From positions 45,881,501 through 45,945,500 of the forward strand of contig NC_134021.1 in NCBI RefSeq assembly GCF_040712315.1: 64,000 nt of DNA, written 5' to 3'. The notes beneath the pieces are model-generated. The model was not told the origin of the DNA, searched no databases, and was given only the letters and a program-made list of their open reading frames with translations. This document shows, one piece after another, positions 23,362-36,235 of this stretch (positions are counted from its first letter, which is position 1; each line of letters starts with the position of its first letter). This stretch comes from Castanea sativa. Lineage: Eukaryota > Streptophyta > Magnoliopsida > Fagales > Fagaceae. The translations under genes were made by a program, and so were the position numbers.

Positions 23362-26300
23362 TCATACTAACTCCATTAGGAGAGGGTCACCTTCTGCCAT
23401 TATTCTGATAAGCTTTATGAAATCTTGTTCACTTGACACATTCCATGGATGAACTGCAGCTGCTTGAGCAGAATAAAGTGTTGAAGAATTATTTGTAGGT
23501 GGTTTTTGCTTGTAGATCATTGAACTAAGCACTGGGTCAAAATTCTGTGGTGAATCCATTGATACAAAGAACATGGGGATTGCAACTTTTTGATGGATTT
23601 CTAGACCACCCACTAAATTAACCAGTTCGACGTAGTCAGCTACAAAGCGCTGGGGAATGTAGAATACCTCAGAACTGTATATAGCAATGCTCTGACTATC
23701 CGTTATGCTTTCCTTATAATTGACGTGGAAGTGAGCTTGCATCATGCCAACAACTTTCTTTACCATGTCTGCTTGTTTTGAAAACCAATCTGAGTTGCCA
23801 TTGGTTGACACAGTAGTCCAAGACTTGGAGACCTGAATCCCATTGAATTTGTTAAAGAGAGCAGTTATAATGGTTTACAATGAAAAAACTAATCCACTTT
23901 TATCATTGATAAAATATATGTGGTCCGAGATTTTCTTTGTCAGACCATAATATTCATATTAGGGAAATAGATGTTATAATTGAAGGTATATTACCTTATT
24001 TGCAATCCACAATTTACTCCTGTCTGCTTGTAGCAAATTCCAGTAATTAAGAATTGTATCATCCTGAAGGAATAAAAATCCTTCTGCACTGGTATATCTA
24101 TCAAAAATCTTAGGCAAGTGCCTGAAAAGAGAATTAGACAATAATTAGACAGCATGATTATGAAACTTTAACCATGTTAACTAACTAGAGTTTCAAAATA
24201 ATTATATGGTAAAAGCCAACATATAGAACAGTTAAAACTTCAATTTTACACTTACTGCTTTCCATCATCGTCAATAGTAAATGAATGATTAAGAATAAAA
24301 CAAATTGACAACATAACAACCTAAGGTTGCTTCTAAGCGAACTTTGATTTAATAATAAGCAACAACTCAAACTAACACTGATCCAAACCAAACTAGAGGG
24401 ATAGGATTTGGGTTGGGGGAAATGAAGCTAAGAGAGGGGGGGGAGACCAACTATTTTATCATAACTCATGTTTGTAGCAATGGGAGACTACTTGGAGAGT
24501 GATTCTAAAAAATCCACACTGCCTTACAGACTTCACATTTGTAACAGTAACAACACTCCTTTTCTAAATCTAAATTCTTTGTTTAACCATTTGGAGCCTA
24601 AGTAGGCAAATGTTAGCACTTTCAACTTGAAGGTTACAACAACACTATTCCCAAACCAGATTTTGGACCAAATTCTTCAATTTCAAGATTAACCAGTGTG
24701 TTTTAGGACCACCTAACAGTGTGCCCCAAATTCTTCTCTTTTCATTTTTGGCCAACAAGTACAGCACAGGCCAAATCTATGGACAAAGAACTTTGAAAAG
24801 GTAGGGTATACCTCTTTCCTAGAGGCTAGATCCCAACAACACACAACAGATGGTGCAGTATGACTACCAAGTCAACTCCGATGAAATAGCAGGTCTAAGA
24901 GTTGCGCTTCCAGCACATGATTAGTGTTAGATTGAATCTAATGATCTACTCAGTCCACAACTGATATGTATCTACCATCTACCATTTTCATCATGAAGTT
25001 CAAGTTCAATAACTATTAATTCGCAAACTTTTTTTAGTGATGCAATTTGTATAAAAAGTAGCCTTTCCAAGCTAACTTTATATTGGTTTATCAAAAAGTT
25101 AACTTTATATTGGGAAGCTACTTCATAACAGCATTTTCAGGTACTTCACAGCTAATACCCATAAAATCTTATATACCACCAGAGATCCAATCCAATAAGA
25201 TATGCATGTTTTTGTTCTTCTCCTAACTTCCACAAATTTTCATTTCAAGTTTCATAGAAAATTACACCTCATATGGAACCAACTTTACGTGAATTTAAAA
25301 GTTAATTACCCTGAATATAGATAAATTGAAAAACAGAAAACCAAAAGGAGTAGAGCCACAGCAAATGAATACTATTGCTCTCCTCATTGCTGCTTAAAGT
25401 CATACATTGTCAATTAACATGTTCAAATAAGAAACAATAATAATTTCATGACAATCTCAACAGTTTCACATGATTGTACATGGCCAACAAATACTACTGT
25501 CTCAAAGTTTTCACTCACTAAGCATAAATTTTGAAAAAACATCTCATTTGGAAAGTAATATTCAATAGTCTGACAATATGCAAAGACGAGACAGTAATGA
25601 TAATAAATTGTATACATAATTAGTAAAAATGCATTATGTTAACAACTTACTTGTATAGTTGCTCCCATTGGCCTCGTTCAACAGCAAGATCTGGGTTCTT
25701 TGCCCCTGACAAAATAATCACCGTTTTAAATATTCGCCCATAGAGCAATCTCCATTCAAGAGCAGTACGCTCCACAGGCCCATTGCAAAACATAATAAGC
25801 ACAACATTCCCAAAATTCTTCCTCCACCTAATCAAATTTGCAATCTCGTAATTCACCGTTCCTGTTTCCTCAACCCCAAGATGAACAGATGGCAACTTTT
25901 GCGGGACAAATTCTTTCCTATCTCCATGACCAATACTTGCCCGTGGCCTATCCAATTCCAGTGACATTAGCCTCGGCTGCTGGTATCCAACAGCCAGCAA
26001 GTCCTGAAGCCAAGCAGCTGTAAACTTCAAGTCCTTATCAGACCAAAACCCCTCCTCAGCCATTGCAAAACTTAATTCCAAAACCTTTTCAAACAATCTA
26101 TGCTTATTTGATCTCCACGAGACCAAAAACTTTATCAGACGGCCTACATTTACATGAAGATCCTTCTCCTCTGAAAATGGGTATCCCTCAATCCTATCAT
26201 ATCGATGAACCGTTGGGGGATAAACTACAACATAACCGCCAATTTCCCACAAAAGCCTCTGTCCCCAATACCCTCTCAACACATCAGAAGCCATTGTGCT

Positions 26301-27347
26301 AACTGAAACAGGAAGCATCAAACCCCAAAATGCCGAAGAATGGTAAATCGTGTTGAAAGAATTGACCGGCACCATCATTCCTTGTGGCAACGCCACCTTT
26401 GGGGTGTGCTCATCAAACCTAATATCAAAGGCTTCCAAACTGGATTTCCTCGTGAAATAAAACACGGAATCAACATCAGGCAAACCATTAGAAATCCCCT
26501 GCTGAATGAACTGTTTCCCACCAAACACTTCAGTGTAAAACTCTTCATGCCCAATTTCACCCACATTCTCCAATGGCAACCCTCTAGGCCAAACGGACCG
26601 CTGCCCAAAATGTATATACGGGTTAATTACGCTCCGATTGGGATTATCATGACTATACTGCAATATAACATCTTGCCTAGCATCTTCCCCAACTAATTCT
26701 ACATCAAAATGTTTACCCAAATCCCCATCAATCACATCTCCACGATCGTCGGCGTCGAAGATCTTCTTCGCACCGTGTTGGATCGCAAACAAATACCCAA
26801 CAGTTTTTCTAACATAAGAATCATAAGGAAGAAAATCCACAACACGAAAACCTAACTGAGCTTGTTGTTCCAAAGACAAAAAAATCGCACCTTTGAGGGA
26901 CCAATCGGATGGCGTTTTGGAATTACCGATGGCGAGGACTTGCCAGCCTCTGATCTTGACGAGGTTTCGGAGCGAATCGGTTGGGTAATTGGAGACCGAG
27001 ACGACGATCCAACGTTCTGTTCGGAAATTAACGTAAGGGGACCTGTCGGTAATGCGTGAAATTGAATTCCAATTAACGTTGGGGAATTGGATCTTCTCGA
27101 GGTTTTTGGCCCGGGTTTCGAAGCAGAGGAGAGCGGCAGTGTCGCCGACATTTCGGAGGAAGAAGAGGGCGGCGACGGTGGCGATGAGGAGGAGGACGGT
27201 GACGATCTTGTAAAGGTTGTCGGAAAACCATGTTGAGAAATCGAGAGCTTTGGCCTCAGAGAAGCGGTTTTGTAAAGTATTTCTGACCTTGGATTTCGGA
27301 CCTTTCGGTGATTTCGGGGCTGAACTAGAACGGTCTTGGACCAACAT
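23362..27347 (-). CDS. STL: STELLO-type Golgi glycosyltransferase-like protein (DUF288)
   Basis: STELLO proteins are Golgi type II membrane proteins that interact with cellulose synthases and promote assembly and secretion of the complex. Exons in reading order: 27347-25651, 24121-23995 and 23832-23362; together 2295 nt, 764 aa, close to the family's usual length of about 770. Methionine 27347 gives the family start 'MLVQDR'; the longer open frame begins with a GTG and is not used. Residues about 47-64 (IVTVLLLIATVAALFFL) form the single membrane anchor after a basic cytosolic tail. A DxD-like 'DADDRGDVIDGD' and the conserved 'GYWGQRLLWEIGGYV' lie in exon 1. The C-terminus 'IMAEGDPLLMELV' is the family ending. 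The leader has a long CT tract. Exon joins are in phase with consensus GT-AG sites. Identification is firm. Confidence 0.95.
24122..25650 (-). other. STELLO intron 1
   Basis: A 1.5-kb AT-rich intron with donor AA|GTAAGT and acceptor TTTTCAG. No gene or recognisable transposon was seen inside; the short frames in it are chance. Confidence 0.8.
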
Positions 27348-27418
27348 TGAATTACTCACTCACTCACTCACTGTCACTCACTTTAGCTCTGAATCTGAAA
27401 CACTGGTAGAGTATCAGA

Positions 27419-27420
<2 letters not shown>

Positions 27421-27469
<49 letters not shown>
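27421..27469. repeat. (CT)n microsatellite in the STELLO leader / promoter
   Basis: About 24 CT units (GA on the coding strand) lie 75-120 bp upstream of the STELLO start codon. A CACT-repeat (about 27357-27382) sits between it and the ATG. GA-rich tracts are common in plant 5' UTRs and core promoters. Confidence 0.9.
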
Positions 27470-27473
<4 letters not shown>

Positions 27474-27474
27474 C

Positions 27475-29552
27475 ACAAACACTGTGCAACATTTAGTTCC
27501 TAATTCTTTCTTGCTTCTCTTTCGGTAACTCCGTCTTTCTCTCTTTTGTTTTCTTTTTTATTTTGTTTTTGTGTACAAGACTCAAGACCTGTGGTTGCTG
27601 CCGACAGGTATGGATGATTTGGGTGATTGGGTGGGTTTCTTAAGCTTCAATATAACTGCTTATAGTTGTCTGTGGGGTTTGGTCTGGTGTCTCTGTCTCC
27701 TAACGTTTTGCTTTCTTTTTTTTCTTTATTTTTCTTTTTACTTTTTTCCAATAGCATGTGATGTGGAATATCTTTGGCACGGCACAATTTATTATGGTTG
27801 GATTGATTGGATTTTTTTTTTTTAAAGGCAATTTATAATTGGTTGGGTTGATTAATAAGGTGTACTTTTTTTATATTATGTAACGTGATGATGATTATAT
27901 TATTTGGGAAATGGCGGGGTGTCTTTGTTGAACATGAGGTGCTGCAAGCTACACTACATCCCAATGCAATTGGTTTGAGTTTGCTGATCTGTTTTTGGGG
28001 ACCACCCCTTCTGATGGATCTGGACTATTGATGCAGCCGCATCCGACGGTTATAAATGGTCTCATGTCATCTATGGTTGGTAATGAGCAAACTAGACTCA
28101 CCACACTCTCACATAAACATAAATTTTAGGTTTGAAAGTCACATTCACATACATATGGGATCATAAAACAAAGAGAAAAAAGATGTTAGTATACTGTAGA
28201 ATAGAGACACCAAACGTACTGAGCAGGATTGAGTGATTGCCAAGGTTCAGCTCCCCATGCCAATATTTTTCACGTGTCTTTGAGTCGAGAAAAAGTTTCA
28301 TAACGTTGTTGAAAATACTGTAACAAAATATTTTTTTATTAATACAAATTAGTGTTCATACATTTTTATCACTTGGCTGGTCTATGAACAGTATCATAGA
28401 CTAACCCAACAAAAACGCAATCTAAGTTCTAACTCGAAGAGTGTAATCCAGCTGAGTTCGACGTCAAATTAGAGTGATTCATACTTTGGTTTAGCTTGCG
28501 GCACACTTATTGATCAGACCTTAACTTCAGTTTTGATCTTTGCTTTGTTTAGCAAACTCCAAAAATGGCACTCAATGATTGACCAATCATCAGACACAAA
28601 AATTTCAGCATTGCTAATGGTAGCACACTGGCACTGGCACTGGCACTGGCAGTCTCTCAACTTCAACGGTTTTTTTAATTTGGCCTATTTTTGGCATTCT
28701 ATCCAAATCAAAACGGTTTTCTATGGGATTTTAAAAAAAAATAAAAAATTACACTATCACTTTTAGCAAAGTACAGAACGGATAAGCAAATTGTCAACTG
28801 TCTTGAAGGAGAAACGAGTGAAGTGGCGTCGTGGGAACGACCACAACATCATAGTCACAACCCATTTACATCGAGCAAATTAAGAGTTAAATTTCAAGTC
28901 TTTAAAAATGAGCTTTACATACGTATACTCATAGATTAAGTTAAAATATAATTTATATTTTGTATAAAAAATATATATAATTTCCAAAACTGAAGTCGAG
29001 ATAATTTACTCCTTTTTTTTCGGTTTTGTTCAAAGCCAAAAGTGTGATACTACAATTATTACAAATTTGACTACACTCACCTTAAAAATTAATTTGTTAA
29101 CTTTTAAAATATAAGAAATAAATTAAGAGTTTTATTTTCAAGAAATCTAAAACAACAGGAGAAATTTACATATTTCGTATGTTGAAGTAAATTGTAGATA
29201 AAACCCAATGCAAAATAGTGATTTATGAATAAATTCTTCTAGTTTATACTCTACATCTTAAAAAACCCTTTTATTTAATATCTTTATTGAGCATTATTTT
29301 TTTAAGTGATTGTTCATCAAATAACGTTTAGCTACACACTTGTTTATAAACAGACTTCTTAATAGGATGAGTATATATCTTTCACTCTTATTATTATTAA
29401 ATTAATTAATGTTGAAAATATAATAATTAGTTAATTATGATAACCCTATGTGGTCACATTTAATCTTCTAATGAATATATTTTTACATTATTTAGTATGC
29501 TGATACCAATCAAACTTTTTTTGGTAAAAACATTAATTACATTCATTGTCAC
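27475..29552. other. Intergenic, upstream of STELLO
   Basis: Contains the STELLO promoter region and AT-rich DNA without coding support. A short (CACTGG)4 hexamer tract lies at about 28627-28650. No transposon ends were identified. Confidence 0.5.
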
Positions 29553-30279
29553 TGTGGGGAGTAAAATGACCCAAATGGGCATATGGGCCTTTAGACTGTA
29601 GCATGGAGGGCCGACCTGCCCCAGAATTGAACTCTATGAATTGCCAATACGCCGAGGGTCCAAGGGTGCAGCCGAGGACGACCTTCTCCTCGGACAAGCC
29701 CAAGAGAATTCAAAGCTTCATTATAAAGGTCAAAGCACAACTCTAGAAAGACTAATGGTTAAAGGGAGAAACCCTGAACCTTCTCGATACACCAGTGTTA
29801 AGGAAAATATCTAGAGCAAAGGCTGCCACCTCCGCATTAAAGGCTCTGCACCTACCTCCCTGGCCGCATTAATGGGGAAGTGACCCCTGAACAGTAGGGT
29901 AGAAACTTCTACCCAGGGTCCCAAAAGGCATCTAAAAAAGGGGTATTTAAGGGGGAGGAAGGCAAAAGAATGGGGGAAATCTCTCTTGCTCTCTCTCGCT
30001 TACTCTCTCTCTCTAAAGAAAAAGAAAAGAAATTAAGGATTGTAACCTGTAAGAAAGAAAGATAAATAATACAGAATTGGTCATCGGCTTACATCCGAGG
30101 AGGCCTATTTGCAATTAACAATTGTTATTCACAAGTGTTTGTAACTCTCAGGCTGTTGTCAAGTTCTCAGTACCTTTAACCTAGATTTCAAGCCCACACT
30201 CTACAAATTTTATTGTTTAAGGCTCATTGGACCTGAGCCCATAATCTTCTTTGGGTCCAAGTGCAATTGTGCACTTACA
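29553..30279 (+). repeat. Left LTR of a Ty3/gypsy element, 727 bp
   Basis: The LTR starts TGTGGGGAGTAAAATG and ends GTGCACTTACA, with canonical TG...CA. It is followed by primer-binding site TGGCGCCGTCTGTGGGG from 30282, whose first nine bases match the complement of plant tRNA-Asp as I recall it. A 'tatttaa' promoter-like motif and CT-rich leader sequence lie near 29945-30015. The solo LTR at 49984-50774 belongs to the same family, sharing 'ctggccgcattaatg' and similar ends. Confidence 0.85.
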
Positions 30280-30326
30280 ATTGGCGCCGTCTGTGGGGAA
30301 TCTAGTCTGGAAGGAGTTGGGATATT

Positions 30327-31680
30327 ATGGCATGCTTGGGTTCTCACCATGCAGAGTCACAGGGATCACAGCCGGAGGATCTTTTCGAGCGTCTCGAGCA
30401 TCGAAGGGATCGTGAGGGAAGTGTCCATACAGAACACCCCGGGACTAGCCATACTCGTGGTGGGGGTAGCACCACCCATGAGGATGGTGCTAAAGCCATG
30501 CAGAAGGAAATTAATCGTTTGAAGAGAAAGCTACGCCGCGCCAGACGCAGTCTTCACCATCCTCATCCGATCCTTCCTCGCAGGAGGTACGGGAGGTAGC
30601 TGGCTGCTCAAGGTCATGCTCACCCCCGTGCAATGTCCTTCCGGTGAGGAGGACGACCGCCCCAGCTCGCACGCAAGAAGCCTTCCTAGGGGCTCGTGGA
30701 ACGATGCTATGAGTCGGGCGTTGCACCAACTCTCCAAATCTCCGTTTTCACGGAGGATTGAGAAGCGGGAGGCTTCCAGAGGTTTACTCAACCCACCTTT
30801 ACCATCTACAATGGCCGGACCGATCCGTGGAGCACGTGAGTCACTTTAACCGTAGGATGGCGGTGCACTCTCACAACGAGACCCCGATGTGTAAAGTTTT
30901 CCCTCTAGCTTGGGACCGTTGCTATGAGGTGGTTCAACGGCCTTAAAACGGGGTCTATAGGTTCGTTCGGGAGCTTACTAGGAGCATTTGCTTCGCGGTT
31001 CATTACGTGTAGCGTACCTCGGCCATTGGACTCGCCGCGTTATCCATGACCATGAGAGAAGGTGAGACGTTGAAAGCATACTCCGACCGTTACCCGGAGA
31101 TGTTTAATGAAATAGATGGCGACTTTGATGAGGTGGCGCTCAATACCTTTAAAGTAGGTCTTCCTACCGATCACGACCCGAGAAAGTCTTTGACTAAAAA
31201 GCCCGTCCGCAGCGTACGTCGCCTCGCTGGACCGTATTGACGAGTACAAGAGGGTGGAGGAAAACCAACGCAAGGAAAGGGTAAGGAGAAGGTTATCCCG
31301 CAGAGGAGAAGGGATTTCAGCTCGGACAGTACCACAATAACAAGCCGAGGAGAGATTACGTTCAAGTAGCCCGGCTCGGCAAAGACCTCGCGGCGCTGAA
31401 CACCGTGTTCCGAGAACCAAGACATCGCCTTGGAAAAAGTTCGTAAGGAGCCCTTCTTCAAGTGGCCTAGCAAGATGGCAGGAGATCCTACAAAGAGGAA
31501 TCGAACCTCTTCTCGCCAATACCATCGTGATGTGGGCCACACTACCGAGAACTGCGTTGGACCCTTTGGAATCACTTGGAGCAAACCTTGTCGGTGAGGG
31601 AAAACCGAAGCAAGACTTGTGCCATCCTAGCAGTGTGGCGCCAATCCGGGCTCAAACAATTAGAGGAATATTTCATCTCG
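30327..31680 (+). pseudogene. gypsy gag, frameshifted
   Basis: Starts at ATG 30327 ('MACLGSHHAESQGSQ'), 45 bp after the primer-binding site. A coiled, basic stretch ('MQKEINRLKRKLRRARRS') follows. The capsid-like retrotransposon gag domain is scattered over frames: a 'WFNGLK' motif near 30930 and 'SMTMREGETLKAYSDRYPEMF' at about 31040-31105. No single frame spans it. The role in the family is the virus-like particle. Confidence 0.65.
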
Positions 31681-31899
31681 CCAGCGTTAGGAACAATTAA
31701 TGTTATTTTTGCTGCACCGCAGACCGGCTCAGTCCCACTGTGGTGATGGTAGTTTCACATCCTCGGGCCGAGGAGCCTGGCAGCAGGCCGAAGAGGTTGA
31801 AGCTAAATTTGCCCGTCTAGGGATTTTCCGAGGAGGATAAGGTAGGACTATCCAACCCCACGACGATGCTCCTCGTAGTTACGCTTAGGATAGGAACTA

Positions 31900-34800
31900 C
31901 GATGTGAGGAGGGTGATGATAGATCGTGGCAATGGGTGCAGATATCATGTACCCTGATCTATTTAAGGGGTTAAGATTGAAGCTGGAAGATCTTACTCCT
32001 TATGACTCGCCACTTATAAGCTTCGAAGGGAGTGCTGTTGTGCCGAAGGGACAAATCTGTTTGCCCGTTCAATCCGGCTCAGAAACGGTTGAGGTGGATT
32101 TCATTGTGGTTGACACGTACTCTCCATATACAGCCATCCTCGCCAGGCCATGGCTGCATGCTCTTGGAGCTGTCTCTTCTACCTTGCATGTTAAGGTTAA
32201 GTTCCCCTCGGGGGAATGTGTTGAAGAGGTCCTCGGCAGCCAATCGGTGGCCAGGCAATGCATATCGGCTACAGTGCTGCACCAGACGGAAGCCGAGTCT
32301 TTGGCTCTAATCAGCAAAGACTTATAGCAATTAACGGCTCTTGATGCACCTGGAATGGTGACAGGAGAGGAGGTTCATTGTGAGGAGTTAGAGAAGTTTC
32401 TGATATCTGATGATCCAAAGAGGTTCTTCCAAGTAGGCATACGTTTGCCACACCAAGAGAAGATGGAGTTATTGGAATTTTTTAAGGACAATATTGATGT
32501 TTTTGCATGGAACCCTTATGAGGCTCCAGGCGTAGATCCGAACTTCATTTGTCATCGTTTGAACGTCAACCCTGCCATTGTGCCGAGAAGGCAACCACCT
32601 CGACGTTCGTCCAAAGAGCATGCCGAGGCTGTAAAGGAAGAGGTGCTCAAACTCAAGAGGGCTGGGGCTATTAAAGAAATTTTCTACCCCAAATTGTTGG
32701 TGCATACGGTTGTGGTTAAAAAGAAGAATGGAACGTGGAGAGTATGTGTGGACTTCACAGATTTGAACAAGGCCTGCCCCAAGGATTCGTTCCCAATGCC
32801 GCGTATTGATCAACTTGTGGATGCCACTGCTTCGACATCCTCGAATGAGTTTTTTGGACGCCTTCCAAGGTTACCATCGATTCCACTAGTATTGGAGGAT
32901 CGAGAAAACCGGCTTTCATTACTCCAACAAAGGAACTACCACTATAAGGTCATGCCATTCGGGTTGAAGAATGCCGGGGCTACTTACCGAGAATGATGAC
33001 TAGAATGTTTGAACAGCAACTAGAGAGACCATCGAGGTGTATGTAGATGATATGGTGGTGAAGAGTAAAACAATACCTTCACACGTCAAAGATCTAGCCG
33101 ACACCTTCCAGTGCTAAGAAAGTACAAGCCGCGCCTTAACGCCTCAAAATGCTCTTTTGGCGTGGGGTCCGGAAAGTTTTTGGGTTACATGATTACTCAC
33201 AGAGGCATGAGGTGAACCCGCCGGTGCAAGGCTATTCGACCAGAATTTAGCCTCGGAACCCAAAAGAGATCCAAATTGACCGGAATGATTGCCGCATTGA
33301 ATAGGTTTATTTCTCGGTCCGCCGACTGCGTCGTCCTTTCTTCCAATTGTTGAATAAATGGAAAGGGTTTCAATGGACCGAGGATTGCGTGTTAGCTTTT
33401 CACAGCCTTAAGCAATATCTTTCTCGGCCACCCATCTTGTCTCGCCCGAGGCGGACGAGGTCTTGTTTGCTTATCCGGCAAGTGGCCGTCCACGTCGGCC
33501 TCGGTCCTTATAAGGAATGAAAGCGGGGTGCAAAGACCGGTCTACTACGTCGCAAGTCTTTAAATGAGGCCGAGGTGCGCTATTTGCTCTTGGAGAAAGC
33601 ACTTCCGGCCATAGTTCACGCCACGCGCAAGCCTTCCTCATTATTTCCGGCCTCACACCGTAAAGTGGCTCGACCCAATTGCCTCTCTCAAGGCGGTGTT
33701 ACGCAGCGCCGATTACTCGGGTAGGGTGGCAAAACGTGGGAACCATTTTAGGGGCTTTTGACATTAAATACAAGCCTCGCACCTCGGTGAAGGGCCAGTC
33801 CTCGCCGACTCGTGCGGAGTTTCGAACCATTGCTAGAAGAAACTCTAAAAAAAGCACACACGGATGGAAAATCGATTGGTGTGATCACGGCCGCAATGCC
33901 TTCGACTTGGAAAGTGTACATGGATGGGGTCGAATCGCAGAGGTCCGTGTTGGACTTGTTCTAATGTCCCCTGAGGGAATTGTCTTCGAAAAATCTTTGA
34001 GATTGGCATTCTCGGCTACTAACAATGAGGCCGAGTATGACGCAGTCTTGGTGGGCATGCAGATGGTACGTAGGATGGGTGGACAGGAAATCCATGTGTT
34101 CTCGGACTCTCGCTAGTGGTCGGCCAAGTCACGGGGACCATGGAGGCTAGAGACCCTGCACGTGTGAATATTTGGCCCAGTCAAGCGTCGCCAGCCGAAT
34201 TTGACTCCTTCGTCCTAACTCACATCTCTAGAAGTGGAAACACTCATGCCGATTCTTTGGCTACGTTAGCAACGTCCTCGGCTCGTGGCTTGCCCAGGAT
34301 TGTCCCTTGTGGAGGATTTGCCGGAGCCAACTCTTACCCCCGCCAAGGCGGCCCGCATCCATCTAATAAGGCTCGGACCTAGTTGGATTGACCCGGTCAT
34401 ATCTTTTCTTAGGAATGATATCCTTCCTGAAGACAAGTCCGGCGTATAAGATACGTCGAAAGGCGCCACGTTTTTGGTTGTCCGAGGACCAAAAATCGTA
34501 CAAACGATCCTTCTCGGACCGTACTTGTTGTGTGTGCACCCCGAATCAACTAAGCACTTCCGGAGGAACCGCATGAAGGGATTTGTGGAAGCCACACCGG
34601 GGGAAAGTCCTTAGCCCATGTGGCCTTGACTCAGTGGTTATTGGTGGCCCAATATGCAGAGAGGCTCAAGACTATGCCGTAAAATGTGATCAATGCCGAG
34701 GTTCGCCCCTAATATTCATCAACCCGGAGGGGTTCTAAACCCTCTCTCCACTCCTTGGCCTTTTGCGCGGTGGGGATTGGACATAGTGGGGCCGTTTCCG

Positions 34801-35127
34801 AGAGCCGCAGAAACAAAAGATGGCTTCTTGTGGGAAACGTACTATTTCACTAAATGGGTTGAGGCCGAGCCCTTAGCAAATATCAGAGATGTTGATTCCA
34901 AGAAGTTTGTCTGGAAAAATATTGTCACTAGATTCGGTATACCACACACACTTATCTCAGACAATGGCGTTCAATTTGACAGCAAGGCCTTTAGGCAATA
35001 TTGTGGTGACATAGGTATCATGAATAGATACTCCACCCCAGCTTATCCTCAGGGAAATGGGCAAGCCGAGGCCGTTAACAAGGTCATAGTTAGTGGGCTC
35101 AAGAAAAGTGACACACTATTGTGTGAG
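31900..35127 (+). pseudogene. gypsy pol (protease, RT, RNase H, integrase), frameshifted and truncated
   Basis: Protease-like block at 31926-32327 ('VVDTYSPYTAILARPWLHAL'). Reverse transcriptase from about 32355 ('DDPKRFFQVG', 'VVVKKKNGTWRVCVDFTDLN', 'ACPKDSFPMPRID'), interrupted near 32840 and 32996. The active-site box YVDD is preserved at 33040-33051, but in a shifted frame. RNase H lies around 33916-34280 ('SATNNEAEYDAVLVGM'). Integrase at about 34740-35127 has 'WGLDIVGPF', 'LISDNGVQFDSKAF' and 'NGQAEAVNK', the three catalytic-acid neighbourhoods. It stops before the C-terminal part. Non-functional. Confidence 0.85.
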
Positions 35128-36230
35128 TGAGTGATTTTGGATAGAACCGGACCTCTCCCTTCTTAATCTTCTCATGAACTCCACTAGTTGTGAGTGATTT
35201 TGTTATGAGCATAATCACATGCCATCCAACAATAATGTGTATTTTGCTAATATGATTTCAACAACAAAAAGAAATTAAAAAAAAAAAAAAATCTCTCATG
35301 CAATGGTCAAAGTCTATATGCATTTGATTAAGCTTATTTGCTTAACATAGTATAGTAATGAGAAAAAAGAGAGTTAATCTGAGATAATAAATAAATAAAT
35401 AAATAAAGGAAGAATAAAAATAAAAATAATACAATTAGTAAAAAAATGTCAATTGCAGAAAATAACAAAAAGTATGACTTTAAATAAAATAGAATGGTGA
35501 AAAAAGTACATATGGTCAACACTCACTAATCTATTAAGAATTTATAGTTGACCCAAAATTTCAAGCCTTAGGTTTGGTTTTTGTTTTGTTATTAAATTTC
35601 AAAGAACCCTTGGTAGTAGAATTTCACTCGCTGTTGTAATTTTTTATATAAATTTTGAAACTTTGGCAATAACATTTCAGTTAGAGTAATTATTTTAATT
35701 ATCTTAATATACTTATAGTGTATCACATGACATAAGGAGAAAAAAAAATAACAAAAAAGGTCATCCAATTTTTTTTATTGAAGAATAAAATAGCAATAAT
35801 AATAATAACTAGTTGGGCTTGTCACTACTTGAACCTCTAACCTTGGACTTGCAAGGTGATGACCCACAAATGCTTCCTAAGCCAAACACATGTGAAAGAC
35901 ATTAAGGTATATAACGTGACTTATATAAGATTTCTAATATAGTAACAAACTAGAAGATTTGTAGTTTCATATGTAATAATATTTTGTATTTAGATAAGTT
36001 TGGGTCACAACTTATCTGAATTGTAATAAGCTTTTATTCAATAGAGACTTTAATGGCATAAGTTGAATATGAAACCACTTCAAATTATAATAAAATTATG
36101 TATATATCAATATTTTTTAAATTTAAAAAAAAAACAAACAAACAAACACACACAAAGTGAAAAGGGGATCAATATCTTTAATACTTAGCAATGTAATAAA
36201 AAATCTTGAAGACCTAACATTTACTATATA
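35128..36230. other. AT-rich intergenic DNA, no gene
   Basis: Contains an (AAAT)n-like tract near 35387-35406 and 'caaacaaacaaacacacaca' near 36132-36155. No coding sequence or element ends were recognised. Confidence 0.5.
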
Positions 36231-36235
36231 TTACT

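Larger units (their letters stand above)
29553..35127 (+). mobile_element. Ty3/gypsy LTR retrotransposon, 3'-truncated and degenerate
   Basis: Order: left LTR, primer-binding site, gag, protease, reverse transcriptase, RNase H, integrase. This is the gypsy (Metaviridae-like) order. Recognisable sequence stops in the integrase near 35127, and no polypurine tract or right LTR follows. The last kilobases show many small deletions and frame breaks. The element cannot move by itself. The five bases before the LTR are GTCAC; the matching duplication on the right is absent with the lost end. Confidence 0.88.

Noticed and set aside
27348..27359. A four-residue N-terminal extension of the STELLO frame
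   Set aside because: The first codon is GTG, and the family protein starts MLVQDR, matching ATG 27347.
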